NCBI GenBank assembly: GCA_002256995.1
Contig: NCGX01000016.1
Span: 1 to 57,009, forward strand
DNA length: 57,009 nt
Origin: Hydrogenophilales bacterium 16-64-40
GTDB taxonomy: Bacteria; Pseudomonadota; Gammaproteobacteria; Burkholderiales; Thiobacillaceae
Direction of reading: 5' to 3'
The notes below the pieces were generated by a model. It ran no database searches. It had not been told where the DNA came from and saw only the letters and a list, made by a program, of their open reading frames with translations. Within the stretch, counting starts at the first letter, position 1. Every line of letters starts with the position of its first letter. Positions 34,441 to 46,875 of this stretch are shown here, in pieces. The translations under genes and the position numbers were made by a program.

Positions 34441-34456
34441 TGTCGCGTTTGCAACA
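34441..34456. promoter_or_regulatory. NifA upstream activator site 2 of nifH
   Basis: TGT-CGCGTTTGCA-ACA matches TGT-N10-ACA, 30 bp from the first site (about three helical turns). The AT-rich stretch between it and the promoter (34470-34500) could be a place for DNA bending, but I could not fit the IHF consensus. Confidence 0.75.
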
Positions 34457-34525
34457 AGCGGCTCAAGCCTATTTATCAAACAAAATCACCATTCAAATCA
34501 TGGCGTTAACTTGTTTTAAGTTGGG

Positions 34526-34541
34526 TGGCACGGTCGTTGCT
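34526..34541 (+). promoter_or_regulatory. Sigma-54 promoter of nifHDK
   Basis: TGGCACGGTCGTTGCT is a perfect consensus match, 147 nt before the nifH start. The long leader may help mRNA stability. Confidence 0.95.
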
Positions 34542-34673
34542 GAGTACTGGGCGTGCAGCGAATGTTTTGCCGGATCCGTATCCGAAATAAGAAGAAGAAG
34601 AAAAGGTGCGCAGCAGGATTTTTCGAGTCGGCCGAGTGCTTGCTGCCAGGGTGAATCGATTTTGAACTTTTAA

Positions 34674-35585
<912 letters not shown>

Positions 35586-35761
35586 CCGAGTCTCGTCGCC
35601 TGCGCGCACCCTGTTTTTTGGGGCGGCGCAAGGGCGGCGGACTCAACAGAGGGAGACCTCTGCCAAGGGCATCGCCGGCTTGTCGCAACGGTGCCATTCG
35701 CAGAGCTTTCCCGGGAACCGGGATGCCGGTGTTTAGTGTTCACATCAAACAGGAGGGCGAA
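35586..35761. other. nifH-nifD spacer, no gene
   Basis: A gap of 176 nt with a G/C-rich centre (TTTTTTGGGGCGGCGCAAGG) and no credible reading frame. Spacers here often carry processing signals that keep nifH mRNA above nifDK; I see no clean stem-loop. Confidence 0.6.
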
Positions 35762-37213
35762 ATGAGCCTCACAGTCGAGCAAGTCAAAGAAAGAAACCAG
35801 GACCTCATCAAAGAGGTGCTGGAGGTCTATCCGGATAAAACCGCCAAGCGGCGCGCCAAGCACCTTGGCACCTTCGAGGAAGGCAAGTCGGACTGCGGCG
35901 TGAAGTCGAACGTCAAGTCGATCCCGGGCGTGATGACCATCCGCGGTTGCGCCTACGCCGGTTCCAAGGGTGTGGTGTGGGGCCCGATCAAGGACATGAT
36001 CCACATCAGCCACGGCCCCGTCGGCTGTGGCCAGTACTCATGGGCCGCGCGCCGCAACTACTACATCGGCACCACCGGCGTGGACAGCTTCGTCACCATG
36101 CAGTTCACCTCCGACTTCCAGGAGAAGGACATCGTTTTCGGCGGCGACAAGAAGCTGGAAAAGATCATGGACGAGATCCAGGTGCTGTTCCCGCTCAACA
36201 AGGGCATCACCGTGCAGTCCGAGTGCCCGATCGGCCTGATCGGCGACGACATCGAGGCAGTGTCGAAGAAGAAGTCCAAGGAATACGACGGCAAGACCAT
36301 CGTGCCGGTGCGCTGCGAGGGCTTCCGCGGCGTGTCGCAGTCGCTCGGCCACCACATCGCCAACGACACCATCCGCGACTGGATTTTCGACAAGGGCGAC
36401 AAGCATCCCGAGTTCGTCGGCACCCCGTATGACGTGGCCATCATCGGCGACTACAACATCGGCGGCGACGCCTGGGCTTCGCGCATCCTGCTGGAAGAAA
36501 TGGGCCTGCGCGTGATCGCGCAGTGGTCCGGCGACGGCTCCATCGCCGAGCTGGAGAACTCGCCCAAGGCCAAGCTCAACGTGCTGCACTGCTACCGCTC
36601 GATGAACTACATCTCGCGCCACATGGAAGAGAAGTTCGGCATTCCCTGGGTCGAGTACAACTTCTTCGGCCCGTCCAAGATCGAGGCGTCCCTGCGCGAA
36701 ATCGCCAGCCACTTCGACGACAAGATCAAGGAAGGCGCCGAGCGCGTCATCGCCAAGTACCGCAAGATGATGGACGCGGTGATCGAGAAGTACAAACCGC
36801 GCCTGGCCGACAAGACCGTGATGCTGTTCGTCGGCGGCCTGCGCCCGCGCCACGTGATCGGCGCCTACGAGGACCTGGGCATGAATGTGGTCGGCACCGG
36901 CTACGAGTTCGGCCACAACGACGACTATCAGCGCACCACGCACTACGTCAAGGACGGCACGCTGATCTACGACGACGTCACCGGCTACGAGTTCGAGAAA
37001 TTCGTCGAGAAGATCCAGCCCGACCTGGTCGGCTCGGGCATCAAGGAAAAGTACGTGTTCCAGAAGATGGGCGTGCCCTTCCGTCAGATGCACTCCTGGG
37101 ACTACTCGGGTCCGTACCACGGCTACGACGGCTTTGCCATCTTCGCCCGCGACATGGACATGGCGATCAACAACCCGGTGTGGGGCCTGACCAAGGCGCC
37201 CTGGAAGAAGTAA
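35762..37213 (+). CDS. nifD: Nitrogenase MoFe protein alpha chain NifD
   Basis: A 483-residue alpha chain. P-cluster ligands are Cys63 ([11 protein letters not shown]), Cys89 ([10 protein letters not shown]) and Cys155 ([11 protein letters not shown]). FeMo-co ligands are Cys277 ([10 protein letters not shown]) and His444 ([13 protein letters not shown]). The chosen ATG follows AGGAGGGCGAA; the open frame upstream is a shadow over nifH. Val71 next to Cys63 corresponds to the residue that controls substrate access. Confidence 0.98.
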   Translation: MSLTVEQVKERNQDLIKEVLEVYPDKTAKRRAKHLGTFEEGKSDCGVKSNVKSIPGVMTIRGCAYAGSKGVVWGPIKDMIHISHGPVGCGQYSWAARRNYYIGTTGVDSFVTMQFTSDFQEKDIVFGGDKKLEKIMDEIQVLFPLNKGITVQSECPIGLIGDDIEAVSKKKSKEYDGKTIVPVRCEGFRGVSQSLGHHIANDTIRDWIFDKGDKHPEFVGTPYDVAIIGDYNIGGDAWASRILLEEMGLRVIAQWSGDGSIAELENSPKAKLNVLHCYRSMNYISRHMEEKFGIPWVEYNFFGPSKIEASLREIASHFDDKIKEGAERVIAKYRKMMDAVIEKYKPRLADKTVMLFVGGLRPRHVIGAYEDLGMNVVGTGYEFGHNDDYQRTTHYVKDGTLIYDDVTGYEFEKFVEKIQPDLVGSGIKEKYVFQKMGVPFRQMHSWDYSGPYHGYDGFAIFARDMDMAINNPVWGLTKAPWKK

Positions 37214-37220
37214 TCGTTCG

Positions 37221-37294
37221 GTGAGGGTGAGGGGTGAGGAGCCTGGGTCAACCCGGCTTTCCACCTCACGCCTCACAGCACACACCTCACAGAA
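37221..37294. repeat. GTGAGG/CCTCAC inverted repeat between nifD and nifK
   Basis: Units such as GGTGAGGGTGAGGGGTGAGG on the left and CACCTCACGCCTCAC and CACACCTCAC on the right can form a long imperfect stem. The same motif family fills the iscS-iscU gap at 3426-3522. Confidence 0.6.
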
Positions 37295-37311
37295 TTTGAA
37301 GGAGAAACAGC

Positions 37312-38850
37312 ATGACTCAGGACGTAGAAAACGTAGTCGACCACCTCAACCTGTTCCGTAGCCCGGAATACAAGGAGATGTTCGCGGACAAGCGCAAGAA
37401 TTTCGAATTCGCCCACCCCGACGACAAGGTCGAGGAAATGGCCGAATGGACCAAGGGCTGGGAATACCGCGAGTTGAACTTTAAGCGCGAGGCGCTGACC
37501 GTCAACCCGGCCAAGGCCTGTCAGCCGCTGGGTGCGGTGTTTGTCGCGGTCGGATTTGAAGGCACGATCCCCTTCGTGCATGGTTCGCAGGGGTGCGTCG
37601 CCTACTACCGCAGCCACTTCAGCCGCCACTTCAAGGAGCCTTCCTCCTGCGTGTCGTCTTCCATGACGGAAGATGCAGCGGTGTTCGGCGGCCTCAACAA
37701 CATGATCGACGGCCTGCAGAACACGCACTCGATGTATAAGCCGAAGATGATCGCGGTCTCCACCACCTGCATGGCGGAAGTGATCGGCGACGACCTCAAC
37801 GGCTTCATTTCGACAGCGCGCGAAAAGGGCAGCGTGCCGGCAGACTTCCCCGTGCCTTACGCCCATACCCCGGCTTTCGTCGGTAGCCACATCACCGGTT
37901 ACGACAACGCGCTCAAGGGCATCGTCAGCTACTTCTGGGAAGGCAAGGAACGCACGCCGACCGAGAAGATCAACTTCATCGGCGGCTTTGACGGCTACAC
38001 CGTCGGCAACCTGCGCGAAGTCAAACGCATCTTCGGCCTGATGGGAATCGAGCACACCATCCTGGCCGACAACAGCGATGTGTGGGACACCCCGGCCGAC
38101 GGCGAATTCCGCATGTACGACGGCGGCACCACGCTGGACGATGCCAAGGCTGCGCTCAATGCCAAGGCCACCATTTCGATGCAGCAGTACTGCACCGAGA
38201 AGACCCTGGACTACATCGCCAAGACCGGCCAGGAAACCGTGGCTTTCAATCACCCGGTGGGCGTGGCGGCGACCGACAAATTCCTGATGGAACTGGCGCG
38301 CATCACCGGCAAGCCGATTCCCGACGCGCTGACCAAGGAACGCGGCCGCCTGGTGGACGCCATCGCCGACTCCAGTTCGCACATCCACGGCAAGAAGTTC
38401 GCCATCTACGGCGATCCGGACCTGTGCTACGGCCTCGCCAGCTTCCTGATGGAGCTCGGCGCCGAGCCGACGCACGTACTTTCGACCAATGGCGGCAAAG
38501 AATGGGAAATCAAGATGCAGGCGCTGTTCGACAGCTCGCCCTTCGGCAAGAGCTGCCATGTCTACCCGGGCAAGGACCTGTGGCACATGCGCTCGCTGCT
38601 CAATACCGAGCCGGTGGATTTCCTGATCGGCAACACCTACGGCAAGTACCTGGAGCGTGATACCGGTACCCCGCTGATCCGCATCGGCTTCCCGGTGTTC
38701 GACCGCCACCATCACCACCGTTATCCGGTGTGGGGCTACCAGGGCGCGATGAATGTGCTGGTGTGGCTGCTGGACAAGATCTTCGACGAAATGGACAAGA
38801 ACACCATCGTCCCGGCGAAGACCGACTACAGCTTCGACATCATCCGGTGA
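37312..38850 (+). CDS. nifK: Nitrogenase MoFe protein beta chain NifK
   Basis: A 512-residue beta chain. P-cluster ligands are visible in [26 protein letters not shown] and [12 protein letters not shown]. The N-terminal extension that wraps over NifD is present ([17 protein letters not shown]). It follows nifD by 98 nt. The start has GAAGGAG upstream. Confidence 0.98.
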   Translation: MTQDVENVVDHLNLFRSPEYKEMFADKRKNFEFAHPDDKVEEMAEWTKGWEYRELNFKREALTVNPAKACQPLGAVFVAVGFEGTIPFVHGSQGCVAYYRSHFSRHFKEPSSCVSSSMTEDAAVFGGLNNMIDGLQNTHSMYKPKMIAVSTTCMAEVIGDDLNGFISTAREKGSVPADFPVPYAHTPAFVGSHITGYDNALKGIVSYFWEGKERTPTEKINFIGGFDGYTVGNLREVKRIFGLMGIEHTILADNSDVWDTPADGEFRMYDGGTTLDDAKAALNAKATISMQQYCTEKTLDYIAKTGQETVAFNHPVGVAATDKFLMELARITGKPIPDALTKERGRLVDAIADSSSHIHGKKFAIYGDPDLCYGLASFLMELGAEPTHVLSTNGGKEWEIKMQALFDSSPFGKSCHVYPGKDLWHMRSLLNTEPVDFLIGNTYGKYLERDTGTPLIRIGFPVFDRHHHHRYPVWGYQGAMNVLVWLLDKIFDEMDKNTIVPAKTDYSFDIIR

Positions 38851-38888
38851 GTCGAGAGCGGAGAGCTGAGAGTAGAGGGCGGTAAGCG

Positions 38889-38908
38889 GTCGGCCCGATC
38901 GGGCCGAC
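38889..38908. other. Perfect 20-bp palindrome between nifK and nifE
   Basis: GTCGGCCCGATCGGGCCGAC is fully self-complementary and lies in the 100-nt nifK-nifE gap. In RNA it would be a stem with little loop, which may reduce read-through from nifHDK into nifEN. No sigma-54 promoter is seen in the gap. Confidence 0.6.
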
Positions 38909-38950
38909 TGCAAACCGGATGCGACAGGACCAAGGCCGGGAGCAGCGACC

Positions 38951-40396
38951 ATGAGTACATTGAGCAGCAAGGTCCAGGAAGTCTTCGACGAGCCCGCCTG
39001 CGGCAAGAATCAGGCGAAATCTGAGAAGGAGCGCAAGAAGGGCTGCACCAAGCAGTTGCTGCCCGGCGCGGCAGCCGGTGGCTGTGCGTTCGACGGCGCG
39101 AAAATCGCGCTGCAGCCGATCACCGATGTCGCGCACCTGGTACACGGCCCCATTGCCTGCGAAGGCAACTCTTGGGACAACCGCGGCGCCAAGTCTTCCG
39201 GCTCCAGCCTCTACCGCACCGGCTTCACCACTGACATCAACGAACTCGACGTGGTCTACGGCGGCGAGAAGCACCTGTTCAAATCGGTCAAGGAAATCCT
39301 CGACAAGTACGATCCGGCTGCCGTGTTCGTCTACCAGACCTGCGTCACCGCGCTGATCGGCGATGACATCGAGGCGGTGTGCAAGGCCGCCACCCAGAAA
39401 TTCGGCAAGCCCGTGATTCCGGTCGACGCGCCCGGCTTCGTCGGCAACAAGAATCTCGGCAACAAGCTGGCCGGCGAAGCGCTGCTCGACTATGTGATCG
39501 GCACCGAAGAACCCGAGACCACGACCCCCTACGACATCAATATCATCGGCGAGTACAACCTGGCCGGTGAATTGTGGCAGGTCAAGCCGCTGCTGGACGA
39601 AATGGGCGTGCGCGTGCTGGCCTGCATTTCCGGCGACGCCAAATACAAGGAAGTCGCCTACTCACACCGCGCCAAGGCAGCGATGATGGTGTGCTCCAAG
39701 GCGATGATCAACATCGCCCGCAAGATGGAAGAGCGCTACGAAATCCCCTTCTTCGAGGGCTCCTTCTACGGCATCACCGACATGAGCGACTCGCTGCGCA
39801 ACATCGCCAGGCTGCTGGTGGAGAAGGGCGCGCCCGCTGAACTGCTGGAACGCACCGAAGTCATCATCCGGCGCGAGGAAGCAGCGTTCTGGGAACTGAT
39901 GGAGCCTTACAAGGATTCCCTCAAAGGCGTGAAGGTGCTGCTCATCACCGGCGGCGTGAAGTCCTGGTCGGTGGTCTCCGCGCTGCAGGAAGTCGGCATG
40001 GAAATCGTCGGCACCAGCGTGAAGAAATCCACCCTCGAAGACAAGCAGCGCATCAAGGAACTGATGGGCGAGGACGCCCACATGGTCGACGACATGACGC
40101 CGCGCGAAATGTACAAGATGCTGAAGGATGCGCAGGCCGACATCATGCTGTCGGGTGGACGCTCCCAGTTCATCGCGCTCAAGGCCAAGATGCCCTGGCT
40201 CGACATCAACCAGGAACGCCATCACGGCTACGCTGGCTACGACGGCATGGTGGCCCTGGTGCGCGAGATCGACAAGTCGCTGAGCAATCCGGTCTGGGAG
40301 CAGGTGAGGAAAGCTGCACCGTGGGATATCCCGGAAACGCCTGCTTGCGAAGAAGCGACCGTCGCGGAAGCGCTCGTCGAGCAGGAAGCCGCCTGA
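38951..40396 (+). CDS. nifE: FeMo-co scaffold protein NifE
   Basis: A 481-residue homologue of NifD that forms the NifEN scaffold for FeMo-co. Cys residues are seen in [27 protein letters not shown] and [11 protein letters not shown]. It lacks the His used by NifD to bind finished FeMo-co. The region includes [20 protein letters not shown]. nifN follows 13 nt later. Confidence 0.97.
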   Translation: MSTLSSKVQEVFDEPACGKNQAKSEKERKKGCTKQLLPGAAAGGCAFDGAKIALQPITDVAHLVHGPIACEGNSWDNRGAKSSGSSLYRTGFTTDINELDVVYGGEKHLFKSVKEILDKYDPAAVFVYQTCVTALIGDDIEAVCKAATQKFGKPVIPVDAPGFVGNKNLGNKLAGEALLDYVIGTEEPETTTPYDINIIGEYNLAGELWQVKPLLDEMGVRVLACISGDAKYKEVAYSHRAKAAMMVCSKAMINIARKMEERYEIPFFEGSFYGITDMSDSLRNIARLLVEKGAPAELLERTEVIIRREEAAFWELMEPYKDSLKGVKVLLITGGVKSWSVVSALQEVGMEIVGTSVKKSTLEDKQRIKELMGEDAHMVDDMTPREMYKMLKDAQADIMLSGGRSQFIALKAKMPWLDINQERHHGYAGYDGMVALVREIDKSLSNPVWEQVRKAAPWDIPETPACEEATVAEALVEQEAA

Positions 40397-40409
40397 GGGA
40401 GCGCACACC

Positions 40410-41777
40410 ATGGCCATCGTCACCCACCTCAAGAAATCCTGCGCGGTCAATCCGCTCAAGATGAGCCAGCCGATCGGCGCGGCGCTGGCCTTCATGGGGC
40501 TGAACAACTGTATGCCGACGCTGCACGGATCGCAGGGGTGCACCGCCTTCGGCCTGGTGCTGTTCGTGCGCCACTTCAAGGAAGCGGTGCCGATGCAGAC
40601 CACCGCCATGAACGAGGCCACCACCATCATGGGCGGCTACGACAACGTCGAGCAGGCCATCCTCAACATCCACAAGCGCGCCCAGCCGGCCATCATCGGC
40701 ATTGCTTCCACCGGCCTCACCGAAACCAAGGGCGACGATGTGGACGGCTATCTGGCCCTGATCCGCAAGAAGCATCCGGAGTTGGACGAGGTGGCGCTGG
40801 TATACGTCTCGACGCCGGACTATGTCGGCGCGTTTCAGGACGGCTGGGCCAAGGCGGTGGCCAAGATTGTGAAGGAACTGGCCGAGCCCGGCCCGCGCAT
40901 CGCCGGGCAGGTCAATGTGCTCGCCGGCAGCCACCTCACCCCCGGCGATCTTGAAGAGGTCCGCGAACTGGTGGAAGCCTTCGGCCTGACGCCGATCATC
41001 CTGCCGGACCTGTCGGGTTCGCTGGACGGCCATATTCCGGACAACTTCAGCCCCACCACCCTGGGCGGCACCACGCTGGCGGATCTGCGCGCCAGCGGGC
41101 GTTCCGAATTCACGCTCGCCATCGGCGAACACATGCGCGAGGCCGCGCAGACCCTGCAGGACACATGCGGCGTGCCGTTCGATGTGCTGGAAAGCCTCAC
41201 CGGGCTCGACGCCAACGATCGGCTGATGAGCCTCTTGGCAGAGAAATCCGGGCGCCCGGCGCCGAACAAGTACCGCCGCCAGCGCAGCCAGTTGATGGAT
41301 GCCATGCTGGACGCGCACTTTTATTTTGGCGGCAAGAAAATCGCCATCGGCGCCGAGCCGGATCTGCTGCTTGCCGTCGGCAAGCTGTTCGTCGGCATCG
41401 GCGCGGAACTCACCGCCGTGGTGACGACCACGCAATCCCCGGTTCTGGAACACCTGCCGGCGCAGGAGGTGCTGATTGGCGACCTGGAAGACCTGGAACA
41501 GCGGGCGCAGGGCTGCGACCTGCTGGTGACCCACTCGCACGGCCGCCAGATGGCGGAGCGGCTGAACCTGCCTTTCCTGCGCATGGGCATCCCGATGTTC
41601 GACCGGCTGGGCGCGGCGCACCAGGTGACGGTGGGTTACCGCGGGACGCGCAACCTGATTTTTGAAGTGGCCAACATGTTTATGGCGGCGTCGCACGAGC
41701 CGGGGCCGGACGATTGGCGTCAACCCGCATCGGAGGAATCGGGATGCGGAAGTTGTACGTCGGCTGCGGCGCATTGA
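40410..41777 (+). CDS. nifN: FeMo-co scaffold protein NifN
   Basis: A 455-residue partner of NifE, similar to NifK. Hallmarks are KKSCAVNPLKMSQPIGAALA, HGSQGCTAFGLVLFVRHF and NEATTIMGGYDNVEQAI. The C-terminus is GCGSCTSAAAH, with a small Cys pair. NifEN receives NifB-co and passes FeMo-co on to NifDK. Confidence 0.96.
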   Translation: MAIVTHLKKSCAVNPLKMSQPIGAALAFMGLNNCMPTLHGSQGCTAFGLVLFVRHFKEAVPMQTTAMNEATTIMGGYDNVEQAILNIHKRAQPAIIGIASTGLTETKGDDVDGYLALIRKKHPELDEVALVYVSTPDYVGAFQDGWAKAVAKIVKELAEPGPRIAGQVNVLAGSHLTPGDLEEVRELVEAFGLTPIILPDLSGSLDGHIPDNFSPTTLGGTTLADLRASGRSEFTLAIGEHMREAAQTLQDTCGVPFDVLESLTGLDANDRLMSLLAEKSGRPAPNKYRRQRSQLMDAMLDAHFYFGGKKIAIGAEPDLLLAVGKLFVGIGAELTAVVTTTQSPVLEHLPAQEVLIGDLEDLEQRAQGCDLLVTHSHGRQMAERLNLPFLRMGIPMFDRLGAAHQVTVGYRGTRNLIFEVANMFMAASHEPGPDDWRQPASEESGCGSCTSAAAH

Positions 41778-41814
41778 CAGCGGCTCGGGTGAACCCTTTT
41801 CCAACGGAGGCGAT

Positions 41815-42234
41815 ATGAAAGTAGCGTTTTGTACACAGGACATGAAGCGGGTTGACGCCCACTTCGGCTGGGCGAAGAGCATCGCCATCTACGAAGTGAC
41901 GTCCGACGACGCCCATTTTCTCGAAACGATCGTGTTCGACGGCGACCTCGAGGAAGACGGCAACGAGGACAAGCTGGCACCGAAGCTGGAAGCGATCAAG
42001 GACTGCTCCATTCTCTATGTGGCGGCGATCGGCGGTTCGGGCGCGGCACGCGTGGTGGCCGCCAAGATCCATCCGATCAAGGTGCAGGAGCCGGAAGCGA
42101 TTGACGACATCCTGGTCAAGCTGCAAGGGGTGCTGAAGGGCACGCCGCCCCCGTGGCTGCGCAAGGCCATCGAAAAAGAGCAGGGCAAAAAGACATTCGA
42201 TTTTGACGAAGAAGAGGTTGAACAAAATGCTTAA
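41815..42234 (+). CDS. nifX: NifX
   Basis: A 139-residue carrier that binds NifB-co and the VK-cluster between NifB and NifEN. It begins [20 protein letters not shown], the NifX signature also found at the end of NifB. The C-terminal tail is charged ([11 protein letters not shown]). The next gene overlaps it by 8 nt. Confidence 0.95.
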   Translation: MKVAFCTQDMKRVDAHFGWAKSIAIYEVTSDDAHFLETIVFDGDLEEDGNEDKLAPKLEAIKDCSILYVAAIGGSGAARVVAAKIHPIKVQEPEAIDDILVKLQGVLKGTPPPWLRKAIEKEQGKKTFDFDEEEVEQNA

Positions 42235-42706
42235 CGCTGAAGCCACCGTGAGCGATAGCGCTGCCGATCCGATGCAGTCGCTGTTCGTGAAAGAACTGAT
42301 CAAGCAGTGGCGTGCCCAGGACACGCACGGCGTATGGGAGGGCAAGAGCAACGAAAAACTGCTCGAGCCCTACATCATCACCAAAGAGCAGCGCCGGCAA
42401 CTGCCGATCATCGGCGACCCCGACCCGGAAACCCTGTGGCGGATGGAGTTGTACTACAACGCCATCGGGCTGGCCATCGAGCGGCAGACCGGCGTGATGG
42501 TGACGCCGATGATGAAAATGTCCCACGAGGGTTTCGGCCGCATGGTGCTGCTGGCGGGTCGCCTGATCGCGGTCAACAAACAATTGCGCGACGTCAACCG
42601 CTTCGGATTCGAGAGCATGGAAAAGCTCGCTGAAGAAGGGGAAAAGCAGGTTGCGGCAGGCGTCAGTATGGTGAATCAGTTTCCCGACGCGGCCAGGTAT
42701 GAATAA
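42227..42706 (+). CDS. NifX-associated protein (DUF269)
   Basis: A 159-residue protein of the NifX-associated family, found almost only next to nifX. Recognisable parts are [40 protein letters not shown] and [20 protein letters not shown]. Function unknown. The start is the ATG behind GAAGAGGTTG and overlaps nifX. Confidence 0.92.
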   Translation: MLNAEATVSDSAADPMQSLFVKELIKQWRAQDTHGVWEGKSNEKLLEPYIITKEQRRQLPIIGDPDPETLWRMELYYNAIGLAIERQTGVMVTPMMKMSHEGFGRMVLLAGRLIAVNKQLRDVNRFGFESMEKLAEEGEKQVAAGVSMVNQFPDAARYE

Positions 42707-42788
42707 GCCGCGTTGGTGCGCGGCGAGTGGGCGGATGTGAATCCAAACCGGGTTCAGGACGCCGAATGAAGCTGAAAAGGAGCAAATC

Positions 42789-43109
42789 ATGGCTGTAATT
42801 CTTGAACGCGGAATGGACGTCGACGTACCCCATTGGATCGACATTATCGAAAACGAAGATTTCGAGCAGTATTTAGCCGGGATCGCGGCGAAGTCTGAAG
42901 GGAAGGACAACATGGAAGACAAGGAAACCCTCAAGGCAGAGGTGAAGAAACTCAATGCTCGCGCCATGGAAGCGCGCATGGCGCTGCACGACCTGTCGGA
43001 GGAGCTGCCCGCCGGGCTGGAGACGGTGATGGACGTCGCCCAGCAAACGGTCATCGCTTTCCAGAGTCTGGATGCGGCGCGCAAGAAGCTCGCCGCCGCC
43101 ACGTCGTGA
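42789..43109 (+). CDS. CCE_0567-like small metalloprotein with N-terminal extension
   Basis: A 106-residue protein. The C-terminal 65 residues (MEDKETLKAEVKKLNARAME, ARMALHDLSEELP, FQSLDAARKKLAAA) match the two-helix CCE_0567/DUF683 nif proteins. These are usually about 70-80 residues. The first 40 residues (MAVILERGMDVDVPHWIDII, ENEDFEQYLAGIAAKS) are extra. AAGGAG precedes this start, but an internal ATG at 42912 also has a ribosome site (GAAGGGAAGG), so two forms may be made. Confidence 0.82.
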   Translation: MAVILERGMDVDVPHWIDIIENEDFEQYLAGIAAKSEGKDNMEDKETLKAEVKKLNARAMEARMALHDLSEELPAGLETVMDVAQQTVIAFQSLDAARKKLAAATS

Positions 43110-43117
43110 GGTGAACC

Positions 43118-43441
43118 ATGGGCAATCCGGTCACTATCACCCTGCCCGACGGGCGGAGCTGGACGCCGAAGTTCGTCCACGCCATCAACGAGGAGAAGTG
43201 CATCGGCTGCGGCCGCTGTTTCCGGGTGTGCGGGCGCGACGTGCTGCAACTCAAGGGCGTGAACGAGGACGGAGAATATGTCGAGGTCGCCCTGGACGAC
43301 GATGACGATGACGAAGGCGAAGGCGAATACGAGAAGAAGGTCATGACCATCGCCAACCAGATGAACTGCGTCGGCTGCGAGGCGTGCGCCAAGATCTGCC
43401 CGAAGAAGTGCTATGACCACGAAGTGATGGAGGCGGGCTGA
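43118..43441 (+). CDS. fdxB: Ferredoxin III, nif-specific 2[4Fe-4S]
   Basis: A 107-residue ferredoxin with [11 protein letters not shown] and [15 protein letters not shown]. Between the two clusters is an acidic insert ([20 protein letters not shown]). Nif-specific ferredoxin III donates electrons to NifH or to maturation proteins; the acidic loop could mediate docking. nifQ starts 2 nt after its stop. Confidence 0.93.
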   Translation: MGNPVTITLPDGRSWTPKFVHAINEEKCIGCGRCFRVCGRDVLQLKGVNEDGEYVEVALDDDDDDEGEGEYEKKVMTIANQMNCVGCEACAKICPKKCYDHEVMEAG

Positions 43442-43442
43442 C

Positions 43443-44087
43443 ATGCGCCGCGAGCTGCTCGATTACGACCTGTTGATGCGCCATGCGCGCGACCCCGATG
43501 ACGTGCTGGCGCAAACCTTCGCGCGCGTCGTCATGGCGGCGGCGCGCGGCACGCTCGCTGCGCCCGGCGTTGGCATGGGGCTGGATCGCATGCGCTTCGG
43601 CGCGCTGGTGGCCTGCTACTTCCCCGGCGCGGACGTGCAACTGTTCGGCACCGCCTGCGATCCTGCCGCGCCTTGCGCCGATTGCACACCAGTGCCCTCG
43701 GACGAGTTCGACGACCTGGTGCAGCTGCTGCTGGAACATCGCAGCGACGAATCCGAACAAACCGAGTGGCTGGCCTACGCCATCGCCAGCGGCTGCATGG
43801 GCGGCGACCATCTTTATCAGGACATGGGCCTGCCCGACCGCCAGGCCTTATCGGATCTGATGGCGCGGCACTTCGGCACGCTGACGGCGAAGAACAGCGC
43901 CAACATGAAGTGGAAGAAATTTCTCTACAAGCAGTTGTGCGACCGTGCCGAAGTGCGCGCCTGCAGCGCGCCCTCGTGCCAGGTGTGCGTCGACTACCAG
44001 AAGTGCTTCGGCCCCGAGGACGACAGCGGGCTGGGCGCCTTGGCGGTGGCCAGCGGCAGGGCGGCCCGTGAAACGCAGCCTGTCTGA
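43443..44087 (+). CDS. nifQ: NifQ
   Basis: A molybdenum donor for FeMo-co (214 aa). The C-terminal C174-X4-C179-X2-C182-X5-C188 motif (CSAPSCQVCVDYQKC) binds the Mo-Fe-S precursor. There is an additional Cys group at residues 72-81 (CDPAAPCADC). The gene lies directly before modABC, linking molybdate uptake and use. Confidence 0.95.
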   Translation: MRRELLDYDLLMRHARDPDDVLAQTFARVVMAAARGTLAAPGVGMGLDRMRFGALVACYFPGADVQLFGTACDPAAPCADCTPVPSDEFDDLVQLLLEHRSDESEQTEWLAYAIASGCMGGDHLYQDMGLPDRQALSDLMARHFGTLTAKNSANMKWKKFLYKQLCDRAEVRACSAPSCQVCVDYQKCFGPEDDSGLGALAVASGRAARETQPV

Positions 44088-44141
44088 GGCCGCTTTCCGC
44101 AGGGCCTATATGATTCATAATCACCGAAGGTAAATTGCTGA

Positions 44142-44900
<759 letters not shown>

Positions 44901-44912
44901 TCAAGTGACGCG

Positions 44913-45602
44913 ATGCCGAGTGACACGATATTGAGCGATACGGCGCTCTCCGCCGTCTGGCTGACCCTCCGGCTCGCCACGGTCACCACGCTGCTGCTGT
45001 TCCTCATCGGCACGCCCATCGCCTGGTGGCTGGCGCGCACCCGCTGCTGGCTGAAGGCGCCGGTCGGCGCCATGGTGGCCTTGCCGCTGGTGCTGCCGCC
45101 GACGGTGATCGGCTTCTATCTGCTGGTGGTGATGGGGCCGCAGGGGCCCGTCGGCCAGCTCACCCAGGCGTTGGGCCTGGGCGTGCTGCCGTTCACCTTT
45201 TGGGGCCTGGTCGTCGGATCGGTGCTGTATTCCATGCCCTTCGTGGTGCAGCCGCTGCAGAACGCCTTTGACGCAATCGGCGAACGTCCGCTGGAAGTGG
45301 CGGCCACCCTGCGCGCCGGGCCGTGGGACACCTTCTTCAGCGTGGTGCTGCCGCTGGCACGGCCCGGCTTCATCACCGCCGGCATCCTCGGCTTTGCGCA
45401 CACCGTGGGCGAGTTCGGCGTGGTGCTCATGATCGGCGGCAACATCCCGGACCAGACGCGGGTCGTGTCGGTGCAGATATACGACCACGTCGAAGCGCAG
45501 GAATACGCCCAGGCGCACTGGCTGTCGGCGGGCATGCTGGCGTTCTCATTCGTGGTGCTGCTGCTTCTCTACCTCTTCAATCCGAACGGGCGGCGGCGAT
45601 GA
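44913..45602 (+). CDS. modB: Molybdate ABC transporter permease ModB
   Basis: A 229-residue inner-membrane permease with about five transmembrane helices, including [20 protein letters not shown] and [20 protein letters not shown]. The EAA loop region is [20 protein letters not shown]. The stop overlaps the modC start (ATGA). Confidence 0.94.
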   Translation: MPSDTILSDTALSAVWLTLRLATVTTLLLFLIGTPIAWWLARTRCWLKAPVGAMVALPLVLPPTVIGFYLLVVMGPQGPVGQLTQALGLGVLPFTFWGLVVGSVLYSMPFVVQPLQNAFDAIGERPLEVAATLRAGPWDTFFSVVLPLARPGFITAGILGFAHTVGEFGVVLMIGGNIPDQTRVVSVQIYDHVEAQEYAQAHWLSAGMLAFSFVVLLLLYLFNPNGRRR

Positions 45603-46687
45603 GCGAGGCTGTCACCATCCGGGCGCGCTTCCGCGTCGCGCATCCCGGCTTCGTGCTCGACGTGGACCTGCAACTGCCCGGACGCGGCGTCAGCGCCCTG
45701 TTCGGGGCGTCGGGTTCCGGCAAGACCACCTGCCTGCGCGCCATCGCCGGTCTGGAGCACGCGCCGGGCGGCTATCTCAGTGTGAACGGCGAGGTCTGGC
45801 AGGACGACAGCCGCGGCGTGTTTCTGCCGACGCACCAGCGCCCGCTGGGCTACGTGTTCCAGGAAGCCAGCCTGTTTCCCCACCTGAGCATCCGCCGTAA
45901 TCTGGAATACGGCATGCGGCGGGTGCCGGTGGCCGCTCGCCGCGTGTCGCTGGACCAGGCGGTGGAACTGCTGGGCATCGCGCCGCTGCTCGACCGCATG
46001 CCGGACAAGCTCTCCGGCGGCGAAAAGCAGCGCGTCGCCATCGCCCGCGCGCTCGCCGCCAGCCCGCGCATCCTGCTGATGGACGAACCGCTGGCCGCGC
46101 TCGACCTGAAACGCAAGAATGAAATCCTGCCCTATCTGGAACGCCTGCACGGCGAACTCGACATCCCCGTTCTATATGTCAGCCACGCCCCCGACGAAGT
46201 CGCGCGTCTGGCCGATCACCTGGTGGTATTGGAACAGGGCCGCGCGCTCGCCAGTGGCCCCCTGGGCGAAACCCTGGCGCGACTCGATCTGCCGATTCGC
46301 CTGGGCGAAGACGCCGGGGTCGTGCTGGAGGGGGAAGTCGCCGAACTCGATGCGGAATGGCATCTCGCCCGCGTCGCCTTCGCCGGCGGCAGCCTGTGGG
46401 TGCGCGACAGCGGCGTGCCGGTGGGCCAGCACGTGCGCGTGCGCATTCTGGCGCGCGACGTCAGCATCGCCCAGGACGCCCACACCGACAGCAGCATCCT
46501 CAACATCCTCCCCGCCTGCGTCGAGCAACTGGCGGACGACACCCACCCGGCGCTGGCGCTGGTGCGGCTGAATGCCGGTGGCGTCCCACTGGTTGCACGC
46601 ATCACGCGGCGCTCCGCCGCCAGGCTGCAACTGCGTCCGGGTCAGACCGTGTGGGCACAGATCAAGGCGGTGGCGCTGGTGGGATAA
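45599..46687 (+). CDS. modC: Molybdate ABC transporter ATPase ModC
   Basis: A 362-residue ATPase. Walker A is [17 protein letters not shown], the ABC signature [16 protein letters not shown], Walker [12 protein letters not shown]. The C-terminal part contains a Mop-like molybdate-binding domain ([20 protein letters not shown]). The start is the ATG that overlaps the modB stop. Confidence 0.95.
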   Translation: MSEAVTIRARFRVAHPGFVLDVDLQLPGRGVSALFGASGSGKTTCLRAIAGLEHAPGGYLSVNGEVWQDDSRGVFLPTHQRPLGYVFQEASLFPHLSIRRNLEYGMRRVPVAARRVSLDQAVELLGIAPLLDRMPDKLSGGEKQRVAIARALAASPRILLMDEPLAALDLKRKNEILPYLERLHGELDIPVLYVSHAPDEVARLADHLVVLEQGRALASGPLGETLARLDLPIRLGEDAGVVLEGEVAELDAEWHLARVAFAGGSLWVRDSGVPVGQHVRVRILARDVSIAQDAHTDSSILNILPACVEQLADDTHPALALVRLNAGGVPLVARITRRSAARLQLRPGQTVWAQIKAVALVG

Positions 46688-46707
46688 AAGGCTCGATTCC
46701 GCGCGCG

Positions 46708-46875
46708 GCTAGTTTCGTGAATCATAAATAGCGGGACAAGATAAAACGGATGGATTTTTTCGCAGGGAAAGGCACGAGGGGGCGCCATAGCTGGCTCTAT
46801 GGCAACGACGAGCAACGCCGCCATGCGGAAAAAGACGCCGTTTTATGTTTCGATATTTAAGATTCACGACACTAG
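46708..46875. repeat. Inverted-repeat element (MITE-like), copy 2
   Basis: A 168-bp relative of the 14587-14753 repeat with most of the sequence conserved. The interior and both ends match; the left end has CTAGTTTCGTGAATC, slightly diverged from the right end. It lies between modC and the convergent helicase gene. The helicase stop codon and the two to three codons before it are inside the right end. Confidence 0.85.

Noticed and set aside
34470-34500. IHF site between the NifA sites and the nifH promoter
   Set aside because: The stretch is AT-rich, but neither strand fits WATCAA-N4-TTR.
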